Assembly (NCBI GenBank): GCA_009838845.1
Contig: VXRD01000014.1
Location: 1-64,000, forward strand
Direction: 5' to 3'
Length of the DNA stretch: 64,000 nucleotides
From: Gemmatimonadota bacterium
GTDB taxonomy: Bacteria > Latescibacterota > UBA2968
Position 1 is the first letter of the stretch. Every line of letters starts with the position of its first letter. The notes under the pieces are model-generated. The model had not been told where the DNA came from. It saw only the letters and a list, made by a program, of their open reading frames with translations, and ran no database searches. Positions 7,922 through 17,042 of the stretch are shown here, one piece after another. The translations under genes were made by a program, and so were the position numbers.

Positions 7922-8001
7922 AATGCTATGGCGTGAGGTGTGATGTGACCATCTGATTTATCCGCATTCTAAAATATCTCAAATCACATAAGCTGAAAAA
8001 A

Positions 8002-8045
8002 AATCCCCCATTGCGCGTTATTGCAATGGGGGATTGATTTTTGGG
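8002..8045. terminator. Bidirectional intrinsic terminator
   Basis: AATCCCCCATTGC (8002-8014) pairs perfectly with GCAATGGGGGATT (8023-8035) around an 8-base loop. A T-run follows on the plus strand (8038-8042), and a longer A-run precedes it (7996-8003), giving a U-run on the minus strand. It separates the converging TPR and zinc-ribbon genes. Confidence 0.85.
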
Positions 8046-8066
8046 TTGGGCGGGGTGACCGCTTTC

Positions 8067-8846
8067 TCACACTTTCCCTTGTTCGAGCAATTTTAGGAAG
8101 GTCTCGTCTTCGCCCAGGTAGCGTTTGTTGCACAGGTCGCAATCGAGGCAGGAGCGTTCATAGCAATTTTTGTGAATGCGAATGGGATATTGTTTTTGGA
8201 AGGCTTCGTTGCATTTGTCCGAACAGAAGACATAGCGCTCCTGGGTGGAGCCGAAAGCCGCATAGACAATGATATTTTCATCACCATCATCGGCGAGGGA
8301 TTTTTCGCACCAGCTGCATATTCCCGTTTCCTCTTTTGCGCGGGATTCGCGTTTGCGCCGGACTTCTTCGTCGGTCCAGGAAAATTCGATGTATTCGACA
8401 TTTTCCTTGGGCACTTTGGCGCGAACCACACCGCTTGTGATGCCGAGTACAAAGTCGCCTTTGGTGTCAAATGTGGTGCCGCATTCGATGGTGCGCCCAC
8501 TTTGCAGGTGGATGTGAGATTTGCCTTCTTCAGGCGAGATAAAAGAAAACCAACCGCAACTGGAACACACAGTTGTAAAGAGAAATTGCCGCAGTGTTTT
8601 GTGGCCACAGGAGGGACAGTGGCCCTCTTGCATGAGTCTCAGGTCGCGCAGGGAGGCTCTGGCGGCTTCTCTTACGGTTTCATTAACTTCGTCAAGGGCT
8701 TCGTCGAGTTCATCTTGATCCTCTTGTGCGAGGAGGTCCATGGCTTCCTGAACGTGCTCGTCTTGCCCTTCGATGTGGATTTGTCTTTCTTTGCTTGTAC
8801 CATTATCTGGTTCTTCGTCATTTTTACTAAAAAAGCGTTTCAGCAT
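8067..8846 (-). CDS. Cysteine-rich multi-zinc-ribbon protein of unknown function
   Basis: A 259-residue cytoplasmic protein. The N-terminal 70 residues are very acidic and helical. A zinc ribbon follows with C77-x2-C80 and C94-x2-C97, then a beta-rich middle (about 105-160), C177-x2-C180 paired with C208-x3-C212, and a final cluster C228, C233, C236, C239. This suggests two or three structural zinc sites. I do not recognise a named family. The frame opens at a GTG at 8858, but ATG at 8846 is preferred because GTGAGGA just upstream serves as its ribosome site. Confidence 0.7.
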   Translation of the reverse strand: MLKRFFSKNDEEPDNGTSKERQIHIEGQDEHVQEAMDLLAQEDQDELDEALDEVNETVREAARASLRDLRLMQEGHCPSCGHKTLRQFLFTTVCSSCGWFSFISPEEGKSHIHLQSGRTIECGTTFDTKGDFVLGITSGVVRAKVPKENVEYIEFSWTDEEVRRKRESRAKEETGICSWCEKSLADDGDENIIVYAAFGSTQERYVFCSDKCNEAFQKQYPIRIHKNCYERSCLDCDLCNKRYLGEDETFLKLLEQGKV

Positions 8847-8895
8847 TTGGGTCCTCACTTGAAAGCGTCGAATACGATGTTTTATACTTATTTAT

Positions 8896-8924
8896 AAGGT
8901 AGGATATAAGGGCGAATATGTCAA
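8896..8924 (-). promoter_or_regulatory. Possible promoter for the zinc-ribbon gene
   Basis: A consensus -35 TTGACA (minus strand, 8924-8919) lies 17 bases from a weak TACCTT -10. The transcript would begin about 45 bases before the zinc-ribbon start codon. Confidence 0.35.
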
Positions 8925-8977
8925 CCTCGTACCCCAGAAAATTAAAGGCTAAATGGGGCTGTGTGCTGGCTACCAAA

Positions 8978-9745
8978 TCAGAGTCGGTGCATGTGGAATC
9001 CACCGTCAACCGGGATTGCCGCGCCGGTTGTGAAGTCGAAATAGCCGAGTCCAATGGCGGCTACGGCTTTGCCGATGTCTTCGGGTTGTCCCCACCTGCG
9101 GATGGGGGTCAGTCCATCGGCGATCAAATGGTCGTATTTTTCTTTTACGGGTCCTGTCATGTCGGTCTGGATGATGCCCGGCTGGATTTCATTGACGGGG
9201 ATGCCGTGTTCTGCGAGCCGGTCGGCAAATAGGCGCGTCATCATGCTCAGTCCGGCTTTTGAGACGCAGTATTCGCCGCGCGCTGTTGAAGAAGTGTAGG
9301 CAGATATGGAGGTGATGACGACGATGCGCGGTGTTTGTATTTTTCCCTGTTCTTTAAGTGTTATCATGTGGTTTGCCGCGTATTGGGTTAAAAAGTAGGG
9401 GCCTTTGAGGTTGGTGTTCATGACGTCTTCATAGCTTTCTGGCGTGGCTTCGAGGATGTCGGCGCGCACGCGGGGGGCAATGCCGGCGTTGTTGACGAGC
9501 ATGTCGAGGCGGCCAAAGGCATCGAGTGTGGTATCTACGAGGCGTTTGCCATCTTCTATGCGGGTTATGTCGCCCTGACATATATGGACGTTTTGTCCGC
9601 GTTCTCGAATACCTGTTGCGGTTTCTTCTGCTGCGGTTAGATTGCCCGCGTAGTTGACAAGGATGTCGTAGCCCGCGTCGGCAAGGCAGAACGCTATGCC
9701 TCTGCCGATGCCTCTGCTGGATCCGGTGACGAGTGCTGCTGGCAT
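8978..9745 (-). CDS. SDR-family NAD(P)-dependent oxidoreductase
   Basis: A 255-residue classical short-chain dehydrogenase. Cofactor-binding TGSSRGIGRG is at 7-16, NNAG at 85-88, catalytic Ser at 146/148, and Y159-x3-K163 (YCVSK). It resembles 3-oxoacyl-ACP reductase and sugar or polyol dehydrogenases; the substrate cannot be fixed. The start at 9745 has AGGAGG immediately upstream, and the longer frame to 9814 is unlikely. It is divergent from the MBL-fold hydrolase at 9831 with 85 bases between them, so the two may share a regulatory region. Confidence 0.88.
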   Translation of the reverse strand: MPAALVTGSSRGIGRGIAFCLADAGYDILVNYAGNLTAAEETATGIRERGQNVHICQGDITRIEDGKRLVDTTLDAFGRLDMLVNNAGIAPRVRADILEATPESYEDVMNTNLKGPYFLTQYAANHMITLKEQGKIQTPRIVVITSISAYTSSTARGEYCVSKAGLSMMTRLFADRLAEHGIPVNEIQPGIIQTDMTGPVKEKYDHLIADGLTPIRRWGQPEDIGKAVAAIGLGYFDFTTGAAIPVDGGFHMHRL

Positions 9746-9830
9746 GGTTCCTCCTGTTTTTTTGGTTTTGTATAGAGATAAGATAAGATATATAGGGGTA
9801 AGTGCGAAGTGCAAAGTTGGAGGTGCGAAT

Positions 9831-10673
9831 ATGGCGATTGTAGATTATAGACAAAGTGGTGGTTGCGATGTTTGGGTTTTATCTGCTGGATATGTGAGGA
9901 TGGATGGTGGCGCGATGTTTGGGGTTGTGCCCCGTCCGCTTTGGGAAAAGTGTTATCCGCCCGATGAGCGCAATCGCATTGGGTTGACGATGAATTGTTT
10001 GCTTGTGAGAGGGCAGGGGGAGACCGTGCTGATTGAGACCGGGTTTGGGGGTAAGGTGACGGAGAAGCTGCGAAAGATTTACGCGCTTGATGAGTCGGAT
10101 GGGCTTTTGGCGTCTCTGGAGACGTTGAATGTTGCGCCTGAGGAGATTACGCGGGTTGTGTTGACGCATTTGCACCAGGATCATGCCGGGGGTTGTACGG
10201 TGCACAAGGGGGGTGAATATGTGCCCGCTTTCCCAAATGCGACTTATTACGTGCAAGAGGGGGAATGGGAGGATGCGGAGAATGCCGATGGGCAGACTGT
10301 GAATGGGTATCGATACGACGAGGTGATGAGGCCGTTGGCATCTGTGCTCTCGCTGTTGGATGGAGATGAGCGTATTTGTCCTTTTATCGAGGTCATAGTT
10401 ACGCCAGGGCATACTCGCAGGCATCAATCTGTGCTGGTGCATACGGGCGAGGATACGTTCTGCTTTGTGGGGGATTTGATTCCTACTACGCATCACCTGA
10501 AGCCGATTTATGTGATGGCTTATGATCTGTATCCGCGGCAGACCTATCTGGTTAAGCAAGAGGTTATGGAGAGAGCAGTTGCCGAGAACTGGATTATGGT
10601 GTGGCCGCACGATCCGGATGTTGCATGGGGAAGATTGCGACGAGATGATGTGGGGGCTTATGAGGTGAGATAG
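9831..10673 (+). CDS. MBL-fold metallo-hydrolase
   Basis: A 280-residue metallo-beta-lactamase-fold hydrolase. The metal motif is H113-x-H115-x-D117-H118 (THLHQDHAGG), with H194 in TPGHT and D215 in FVGDLIP. It resembles quorum-quenching lactonases and related glyoxalase II-like enzymes, but the substrate is uncertain. The start ATG at 9831 has GGAGG at 9819-9823; the frame open back to 9696 overlaps the divergent SDR gene and is rejected. It is cytoplasmic with no signal peptide. Confidence 0.88.
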   Translation: MAIVDYRQSGGCDVWVLSAGYVRMDGGAMFGVVPRPLWEKCYPPDERNRIGLTMNCLLVRGQGETVLIETGFGGKVTEKLRKIYALDESDGLLASLETLNVAPEEITRVVLTHLHQDHAGGCTVHKGGEYVPAFPNATYYVQEGEWEDAENADGQTVNGYRYDEVMRPLASVLSLLDGDERICPFIEVIVTPGHTRRHQSVLVHTGEDTFCFVGDLIPTTHHLKPIYVMAYDLYPRQTYLVKQEVMERAVAENWIMVWPHDPDVAWGRLRRDDVGAYEVR

Positions 10674-10695
10674 AGAATCAGATTAGGGGATTAAG

Positions 10696-10723
10696 TTGAC
10701 AAACGTGGTTTTTGTGCTATACA
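10696..10723 (+). promoter_or_regulatory. Sigma70-like promoter for the HEPN/PIN/antitoxin operon
   Basis: TTGACA (10696-10701), a 16-base spacer and TATACA (10718-10723). Predicted transcription begins near 10730, about 35 bases before the ATG at 10765 that carries GGAGG. The good promoter argues that the longer frame from 10696 is not the real start. Confidence 0.6.
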
Positions 10724-10764
10724 TTTGTTTGATCAGGATTCAAAATAGCGGAAGGAGGATAGTG

Positions 10765-12555
10765 ATGAGCATTGATTTAGACCGAAAACGACTATCGCAA
10801 GCCAAGATGCTGGATTGGTTGCGACGCGATCTAAAAATGACTGAGATGGTCACCGTGTATCTATCTGATCACCGAGAGTCCCACAATTACGGCATTTATT
10901 GTGCTTTAATTCCATTGGATGGGATTGATCAAGTATTTTCTTCTCCGAGTTGGGACCTCCGTTGGGGTGGTGGTATGCCTGATGCATCTGTGTCTTATGA
11001 AGGCGGAGAAGAGAGAGTTGAATATCTCCGGTATGGAGGTACAACAAATAGAGTGGAACCTTTGGTTTTGGGGCGCGAATTCTCTGGTTTATATGATGCC
11101 TATATGGAAATATCTGAGGAGTTTCGCCTTTTTCACAATCTATATCACGACAGAAAGAAGGATAAATACATCAAGATTGATGACGAAGGTAATGAAGATG
11201 TAGTAGCTATTGTTGAGGCCAATCAGGTCCAGATAAGGCTCAAGGAGATTCGTCAGTTTTTGGCGATTAAGGAAATGTATTTATCAATTCAATTCGATTG
11301 TAGGGAGTACTCGGAGTACTCTCTGGAAGAACTTGGGCTTAAGGAAGGTGGAGGTGATCAGAGGGATGATCTTATATGTTGGGGGCATCACTATGGAGAT
11401 TTTGGCGTCTCCGGTAGCCACCAAGCATTTAGTCGGCTGCTGGGCAAGCGACTTATTAAACCTCTGCCGAAATCCAAAAGCGGGTTATGGGGATTTTCTG
11501 AGAAACCGGAAGAAGAGCATGTGGAATTTATCATTGATGTCGATGAGGACGGAGATGAAATTATCCATACATCTGATCCGGATGCTCTGGCAAATTATTT
11601 TGGAGCAAACCCCGACGCGCCCCATTATCTGACCCCTGTGCATTTTCGCAAACAGGTTTTAGACAAGTATTACCATGAGTCCAGTAAATATACCGTAGAG
11701 GATTCGCTTCTGCGCTGTGGTGACCTGTGGTGCATGGAGATTGACAGCTATCACGACGACAAAATCTGTGCGTGGTTAGGCGATCTGGGGCGAGACCTCC
11801 CTTATACAGAACAGCTATACTGGCGGTCTTACAATATCCCGCCCGAAGGCGGTGTAAGTAAGACCTATTTTAAGCGTCAAATCTTGAATCAGTCTGCAGA
11901 GTCAGATCGACCTGAGCACTTGTTTAGAGAACGTTATCAAAAGTTGCAAGATGCCTGTCAAGAATATCTGGGTTGGCAGTTGTTGTTGCCGCTGGGCACT
12001 GGTGACGAATACCATTTCCAAGGCTTGAGGATTCCAGCCACCGATGAGCAAAGCGATTTTGATGCGTTGGTTTTGAGTCTCACAAAGATACTCATTGATT
12101 CCCTAAACGAGAGGCGTCTAAACACGCTCATTTCTAAAGATCAAAAGGCAAAACTTAAAGGTAGCATTGCACGTCTGGAAGCTGTGCTTAGTGCCCATGA
12201 TGTTGAAGGTGCTGCCGAGCGTATCGCCTTTCTGCGGAAACTTCAGAGTTTACGTTCCAGTAGTGCCGCGCATCGCAAGGGTAACAAATATCGAAAAATT
12301 GCTAGGGACTTCGGCGTTGAGAGCCAGCATTTGCGCGATGTGTTCACCGGGATTATCTGGCGGGCATTAGACGTGCTGGATTATTTCATCTTTCTTGTGC
12401 GAAGTGGCCCTATTAATCCTGAAATCATTGAAAAAAATAAAATAGAAGAAGGCTACGCAATTCTCGATGAGATGGTTGGATTTGCGAAATCTGACCGAAC
12501 CGACGGGTCTGTCAATCATGATGAAAGCATCTATGAATTGCGATCAAAACCATGA
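10765..12555 (+). CDS. Large protein of unknown family with a C-terminal HEPN-like region
   Basis: A 596-residue soluble protein that I do not recognise as a named family. The central part (about 300-400) has a dense run of aromatic and acidic residues (LWCMEID, CAWLGDLGRDLPY, YWRSYNIPP) that looks conserved-domain-like. The C-terminal 160 residues are helical and contain R497-x5-H503 (RSSSAAH), fitting the R-x4-6-H motif of HEPN ribonucleases. The ATG at 10765 has GGAGG upstream. Its stop overlaps the PIN gene start as ATGA. Its place at the head of a PIN/antitoxin unit suggests an RNA-targeting or defence role, which is inferred. It is AT-richer than its neighbours. Confidence 0.7.
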   Translation: MSIDLDRKRLSQAKMLDWLRRDLKMTEMVTVYLSDHRESHNYGIYCALIPLDGIDQVFSSPSWDLRWGGGMPDASVSYEGGEERVEYLRYGGTTNRVEPLVLGREFSGLYDAYMEISEEFRLFHNLYHDRKKDKYIKIDDEGNEDVVAIVEANQVQIRLKEIRQFLAIKEMYLSIQFDCREYSEYSLEELGLKEGGGDQRDDLICWGHHYGDFGVSGSHQAFSRLLGKRLIKPLPKSKSGLWGFSEKPEEEHVEFIIDVDEDGDEIIHTSDPDALANYFGANPDAPHYLTPVHFRKQVLDKYYHESSKYTVEDSLLRCGDLWCMEIDSYHDDKICAWLGDLGRDLPYTEQLYWRSYNIPPEGGVSKTYFKRQILNQSAESDRPEHLFRERYQKLQDACQEYLGWQLLLPLGTGDEYHFQGLRIPATDEQSDFDALVLSLTKILIDSLNERRLNTLISKDQKAKLKGSIARLEAVLSAHDVEGAAERIAFLRKLQSLRSSSAAHRKGNKYRKIARDFGVESQHLRDVFTGIIWRALDVLDYFIFLVRSGPINPEIIEKNKIEEGYAILDEMVGFAKSDRTDGSVNHDESIYELRSKP

Positions 12556-12974
12556 TTTTTGTCGATAGCGGTGCCTGGATTGCTCTTACCAATCAAAGAG
12601 ATCGGAATCACACCGACGCTGTGACGATTTACGCGGACTTAAAACGGCAAAGAGCGCGATTTTTTACGACTGATTATGTGCTTGATGAAACCATAACTCG
12701 GCTCAGATATGACGTGAGCCACTCAGTAGCAGTACAGTTTCTCGATTTTATTGAACGCGCTGAAAAAATAGATGGTTTAACTGTCGCGGAAATTGATAAG
12801 ACCCTATTTCAAGAAGCCAAGCGGCTTTTTCGGCAATACGATTCCGCAAAGTTATCATTTACAGATTGCACCAGTTTCGCGGTTTGTCAGAAGCATAACA
12901 TTTCTGAGACCTATGCTTTTGATGAGCATTTTGCGATGATGGGGATAACTGTGCTCAAAACGGTTGAACAATGA
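12552..12974 (+). CDS. PIN-domain ribonuclease (VapC-like toxin)
   Basis: A 140-residue PIN domain with its acidic metal-binding set: D5 (FVDSGAW), E46 (VLDETIT), D105 (SFTDCTS) and D124 (AFDEHF). PIN toxins cleave tRNA, rRNA or mRNA. The start overlaps the upstream stop (ATGA) and the stop overlaps the next start (ATGA), so the three genes are coupled. The toxin precedes the antitoxin, the reverse of the usual vapBC order. Confidence 0.88.
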   Translation: MIFVDSGAWIALTNQRDRNHTDAVTIYADLKRQRARFFTTDYVLDETITRLRYDVSHSVAVQFLDFIERAEKIDGLTVAEIDKTLFQEAKRLFRQYDSAKLSFTDCTSFAVCQKHNISETYAFDEHFAMMGITVLKTVEQ

Positions 12975-13177
12975 TGCTCAATATCAAACCAAAATATGTC
13001 GTGGATGAAAAGGGGCGGAAGACCGCAGTCGTACTGTCAATCAAAGATTATTGCGCTTTGATGCAACGACTTGAGGATTTAGAAGACGCTTTAGATCTGG
13101 ATCGGGCGGTTGAATCGGCAACGGGCTTTCGGCCATACTCTGAAATACGAGCAGAATTACAAGTAGATTCTTGTTGA
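12971..13177 (+). CDS. Phd/YefM- or RelB-like antitoxin
   Basis: A 68-residue protein with a beta-strand start (PKYVVDEKGRKTAVVLSIKDY) typical of Phd/YefM-type antitoxins, followed by an acidic helix (LMQRLEDLEDALDLDRAVE). It would bind DNA through its N-terminus and neutralise the PIN protein through the helix. It starts inside the last codon of the PIN gene (ATGATG at 12971). The call rests on size, composition and position. Confidence 0.7.
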   Translation: MMLNIKPKYVVDEKGRKTAVVLSIKDYCALMQRLEDLEDALDLDRAVESATGFRPYSEIRAELQVDSC

Positions 13178-13190
13178 GAAAGGGAAACGG

Positions 13191-13928
13191 ATGCCTCGTG
13201 GGCGATGTCATTTTGCGCTGGTGCTCGGGTTGCAGGAACTGCTCGAGCGCGATTTGCCAGAAGTAGGTGCTCTAAGCGGGCGGTATTTGCCGGAGCTTGT
13301 GGCGGGTTCTATGGCGCCGGATGCGATGCGTTTGTTGGGGAAGATGGGGAAGTACGGATCACATTTTTATACGGAGGATCGGCGCGAGACGTGGGGCAAA
13401 TCCGTTTCGGGTATGTTTGAAGCGCATCCCAATCTGGCAGATTATCAGAATATGGATCCACGAGATCGCGTTTTGTTGATGGGGTATATCGCACATTTGA
13501 CGACGGATGAAGCATTTCGCGATGAGGTGACGATTTATGTACACGGTATTGAAGACTGGCGACCCATTATTTACGGGTTGTGGTCTTATGTAGATGAATT
13601 GCCCATTAATTATCCAGGCGTCGGGGGGGTGCTGGATCAGTTTGAAGGGCGTGGAGAGGTGGGGTTTATTGATCGCGCGACAGTATCCCGATTTGTGAGG
13701 CGTGCGCGGGGGTGGGCAGAGAATACAGACCCCGTTGTTCTCGAGCAGATATTTCTCAAGATGATAGGTCGCCCCCTGCCTGATGATATGGAAAAGCATC
13801 TTGCTGAGAACAGAAGACGGGCAGATGCGTTTTTTGATGAGGATATAAAAGCGCGTTTTGTCGATGAAGCTATTGCGCGGGGGCGGGATGAGATTGAGAA
13901 GTTTGTCAGTGGGGCATATAGTAGATGA
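13191..13928 (+). CDS. Zinc-dependent phospholipase C-like protein
   Basis: A 245-residue mainly helical protein. The spacing of CHFALVLG near the start, SMAPDAMR (about 46-53), HFYTEDR and GYIAHLTTDEAFRDE (about 102-116) recalls the metal-binding His/Asp pattern of the zinc-dependent phospholipase C/S1-P1 nuclease fold. There is no signal peptide, so a cytoplasmic hydrolase or a non-catalytic relative is possible. It lies 13 bases upstream of the peptide ABC importer operon and may be its first gene. Confidence 0.5.
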   Translation: MPRGRCHFALVLGLQELLERDLPEVGALSGRYLPELVAGSMAPDAMRLLGKMGKYGSHFYTEDRRETWGKSVSGMFEAHPNLADYQNMDPRDRVLLMGYIAHLTTDEAFRDEVTIYVHGIEDWRPIIYGLWSYVDELPINYPGVGGVLDQFEGRGEVGFIDRATVSRFVRRARGWAENTDPVVLEQIFLKMIGRPLPDDMEKHLAENRRRADAFFDEDIKARFVDEAIARGRDEIEKFVSGAYSR

Positions 13929-13940
13929 GGTATTATCCGT

Positions 13941-16037
13941 ATGGGAATTAAAGTGTGGATCGCGCTTATCGGTGTTTTTGCCAGTTTTGTGCTTCTGGTG
14001 CAGGGGATGGGATATGTCGCGTTTTACCTTTCGCCACGCGATCCGGATGCTATACAACGGGCATCGGAATTTGAGGCTGTGATGGGCAGTCTGGTGCGTG
14101 CGCCCGAGGATGGTGTTGTGCCTGTGGTGCAGGCAGATGGGGCGCGGGACCTTGAAGCAGTGATGGCGGATGTTGAGATTCCCAATCGCCATCCCGAGGC
14201 AACGGGGGCGGTGCATCGGGTGGTAGAATGGTCGGGTGGACGATTGGGTGAAGCGCCTATGCTCGCCCAGCGGGTGCGAGAAGGGATCCTGCCGCCGGTA
14301 CCGGAACGCCTGCCGGAAGATCCTCTTGTTATTGTACCGCCGCAACAGCATGGGCCTTATGGTGGGACGTGGACGCGGTTTGCCACTGGTCCCCGCGATG
14401 TGGGTATTGTCGAAGCCCGGTTTGCGTATGAAGGGTTGGTGCGGTGGGATGCGATGGCGCAGGAGGTGATCCCCAATCTGGCAGTGCGGTGGGAGATTGC
14501 CGATGGGGGGCGCAGTTTTATATTTTTTTTGCGAAAAGGGGTCAGGTGGTCAGACGGGCATCCGTTTACGGTTGATGATTTGATTTTCTGGTATGAGGAT
14601 GTGTTGCAAAATGAGGAGATAACGCCTGTTGTTCCGCGCGATTTTAAACGGGGTGGCCGGGTGATGGGGTTGGAGAAGGTCGATGATTATACGGTGCGGT
14701 TCACGTTTTTGGAACCCAATGGGTTGTTTGTTGTGAAGTTGGCGTCGGGGCGCGGTTATGAGATGTTGCGCTATCCCGCCCATTATATGAAGCAATTTCA
14801 TCCGAAGTACACGTCTTTGGAAAAGCTTGAGGCGATGAGTGAGGCTGCGGGATTTGATTTGTGGAAGCAGCTTTTTGAAGATATGCGCGATTGGCGCAAT
14901 CCGGATATCCCGCGTTTGTGGCCATGGATTGTGGTTGCGCCACCGCCTGCGCGCCCGGCAGTTCTGGAGCGCAATCCCTATTATTGGAAGGTCGATCCCG
15001 ATGGAAATCAACTGCCGTACATCGACCGCATGACCTTTGAGATTTTTGATCCTGAAACGATTAATCTCAAGGCGATCAACGGGGAAATAGGCATGCAGGG
15101 GCGGCACCTTCAGTTCCAGAATTATCCGCTGTTTATGGAGGGGAGAAAGAAGGGCGATTATCGGGTTGTGCATTGGATCAATGGATCGGCGGGGTCAAAT
15201 ATCCTGGCGTTGAATTTGAATCACCGCGATCCGGAAATGAAGAGGATTATCGGGGATCATCGCTTTCGAAAAGCCCTATCACTCGCGCTGAATCGCGATG
15301 AATTAAACGAGGCGGATTATTTTGGGATTGGGAAGCCGCGACAAGTGTGTCCGCCGCCATCGTCGCCGTTTTACGATGCGGATTACGAGCGTGCATATAT
15401 CGAATACGATCCGGACCGCGCAAATGTATTGCTCGACGAGATGGGTTTGAAGCGCGGGAGAAATGGCATGCGACTGCGGGCAGATGGGGCACCTATTAAG
15501 CTCTATATTGAGACGACGTCTCTGAACAATCGCATTCTGGAACTGGTGGCGAGTTATTGGACTGCGGTGGGGGTGCATTCAGAAGTCAAGGAAGAAGCGC
15601 GGCAGTTATTTTACGAGCGCAAAAAGGGTTTGTTGCACGATGTTGGCGTGTGGGGCGGGTCAGATGAGCAGATCGCTGTTCTGGATCCGCGCTGGCTCGT
15701 TCCATTTAGCGATGAGTCTGTACACGCGGTGGATTATGCGCGCTGGTATCGCACGGAAAAAAAACGCGGCGAAGAACCCCCCAGAGATATGCGGCGGTGT
15801 ATTGAGTTGTTTTGGGAGATTGAGAAGACGATTGACGAAGAGGAACAGATCAGGCTTATGGGAGAAATTATCGATTTGAATCGGAAGAATTTATGGGTTA
15901 TCGGCACGGTGGGGGCATTGCCCTCGTTTTATCTGGTCAAAAATTCATTTCGCAATGTGCCCGAGGTCGCGATGTCCGGCTGGGCATTTCGCACGCCCGG
16001 TAATACGGCGGTTGAGTGTTATGCGATTGAGGAATAG
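13941..16037 (+). CDS. ABC importer solute-binding protein (SBP family 5, oligopeptide type)
   Basis: A 698-residue extracytoplasmic binding protein of the DppA/OppA family. An N-terminal hydrophobic anchor or signal (6-29) has no clear lipobox, so the protein may stay membrane-tethered. A mature region of about 150 residues precedes the family 5 core (GTWTRFATGP, LVRWDAMAQEVIPNLAVRWEI, RKGVRWSDGHPFTVDDLIFWYEDV), which makes the protein longer than the usual 500-600. The ligand could be peptides, opines or oligosaccharides. Permease and ATPase genes follow on the same strand. Confidence 0.9.
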   Translation: MGIKVWIALIGVFASFVLLVQGMGYVAFYLSPRDPDAIQRASEFEAVMGSLVRAPEDGVVPVVQADGARDLEAVMADVEIPNRHPEATGAVHRVVEWSGGRLGEAPMLAQRVREGILPPVPERLPEDPLVIVPPQQHGPYGGTWTRFATGPRDVGIVEARFAYEGLVRWDAMAQEVIPNLAVRWEIADGGRSFIFFLRKGVRWSDGHPFTVDDLIFWYEDVLQNEEITPVVPRDFKRGGRVMGLEKVDDYTVRFTFLEPNGLFVVKLASGRGYEMLRYPAHYMKQFHPKYTSLEKLEAMSEAAGFDLWKQLFEDMRDWRNPDIPRLWPWIVVAPPPARPAVLERNPYYWKVDPDGNQLPYIDRMTFEIFDPETINLKAINGEIGMQGRHLQFQNYPLFMEGRKKGDYRVVHWINGSAGSNILALNLNHRDPEMKRIIGDHRFRKALSLALNRDELNEADYFGIGKPRQVCPPPSSPFYDADYERAYIEYDPDRANVLLDEMGLKRGRNGMRLRADGAPIKLYIETTSLNNRILELVASYWTAVGVHSEVKEEARQLFYERKKGLLHDVGVWGGSDEQIAVLDPRWLVPFSDESVHAVDYARWYRTEKKRGEEPPRDMRRCIELFWEIEKTIDEEEQIRLMGEIIDLNRKNLWVIGTVGALPSFYLVKNSFRNVPEVAMSGWAFRTPGNTAVECYAIEE

Positions 16038-16046
16038 GAAAGATAG

Positions 16047-17042
16047 ATGCTAAATTTGGTGATTAAACGCCTGTTGTGGATGATTCCCACGATGGTAATC
16101 ATCTCATTTATTTCGTTTTCAATTATCCAGCTTCCTCCGGGGGATTATCTCACGTCGTATATTGCTGCGCTGGGTGAGACGGGGGAGACGGTGGATGAGG
16201 CACAGGCTGCGGCACTGCGGGCGCGGTACAATCTCGATCAGCCCTTTATGGTGCAATACTGGCGGTGGTTGAAAGGTATGGTGCAGGGCGATTTGGGGAT
16301 GTCGTTTGAGTGGAATCGCCCCGTGACAGAGCTGATTGGCGAACGCATTTTGCTGACGTCTATTATTTCGATTGTGACGCTACTGGTGACGTGGGCACTG
16401 GCGATTCCGGTTGGGATTTATTCGGCTGTGAAGCAGTATTCACTGCCGGATTATTGTTTTACGTTTTTGGGCTTTATCGGGCTTGCAACGCCCAATTTTT
16501 TGCTCGCGCTCATTTTTATGTACATCGGGTATTCCGTGTTTGGGGTGAGTGCAGGCGGTCTGTTTTCACCGGAGTATCAGAGTGCGGCGTGGTCCTTTGG
16601 CAAATTTCTCGATTTGCTCTGGCATTTGTGGATCCCTGTGATTGTGATTGGCACGTCGGGTACGGCGGGGTTGATACGGGTGATGCGGGGCAATTTGCTG
16701 GATGAATTGCGGAAACAATACGTGATGACTGCCCGCGCCAAAGGCGTGCGCTACTGGGTGTTGCTGATGCGGTATCCGGTGCGTGTGGCGCTCAATCCGC
16801 TCGTCAGTACTGTGGGATGGGTTTTGCCGGGTATTGTGTCTGGGGCGACGATTACGTCGGTGGTGTTGGGGTTGCCGACGACGGGACCGCTGTTATTGCG
16901 CGCGCTTATGAATCAGGATATGTATCTGGCGGGCAGTATGGTGATGATGTTGAGCCTGTTGACGCTTGTCGGTACGCTCATTTCAGACATTTTGTTGTTG
17001 TGGCTCGATCCGCGCATTCGATACGAAGAGGGAGAGCATTAG
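16047..17042 (+). CDS. ABC importer permease, DppB/OppB type
   Basis: A 331-residue inner-membrane permease with six membrane segments. It has the N-terminal signature IKRLLWMIPTMVIISFISFSI and the cytoplasmic EAA-type loop (VMTARAKGVRYWVLLMRYPVRVALNP, about 226-250). It pairs with the permease that starts at the next base after its stop (17043). It forms the transmembrane channel of the importer encoded by 13941-21094. Confidence 0.93.
   Translation: MLNLVIKRLLWMIPTMVIISFISFSIIQLPPGDYLTSYIAALGETGETVDEAQAAALRARYNLDQPFMVQYWRWLKGMVQGDLGMSFEWNRPVTELIGERILLTSIISIVTLLVTWALAIPVGIYSAVKQYSLPDYCFTFLGFIGLATPNFLLALIFMYIGYSVFGVSAGGLFSPEYQSAAWSFGKFLDLLWHLWIPVIVIGTSGTAGLIRVMRGNLLDELRKQYVMTARAKGVRYWVLLMRYPVRVALNPLVSTVGWVLPGIVSGATITSVVLGLPTTGPLLLRALMNQDMYLAGSMVMMLSLLTLVGTLISDILLLWLDPRIRYEEGEH

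Noticed and set aside
9879-10610. 243-codon minus-strand frame opposite the MBL hydrolase
   Set aside because: The sense strand carries the full HxHxDH enzyme; the antisense frame is composition-driven.
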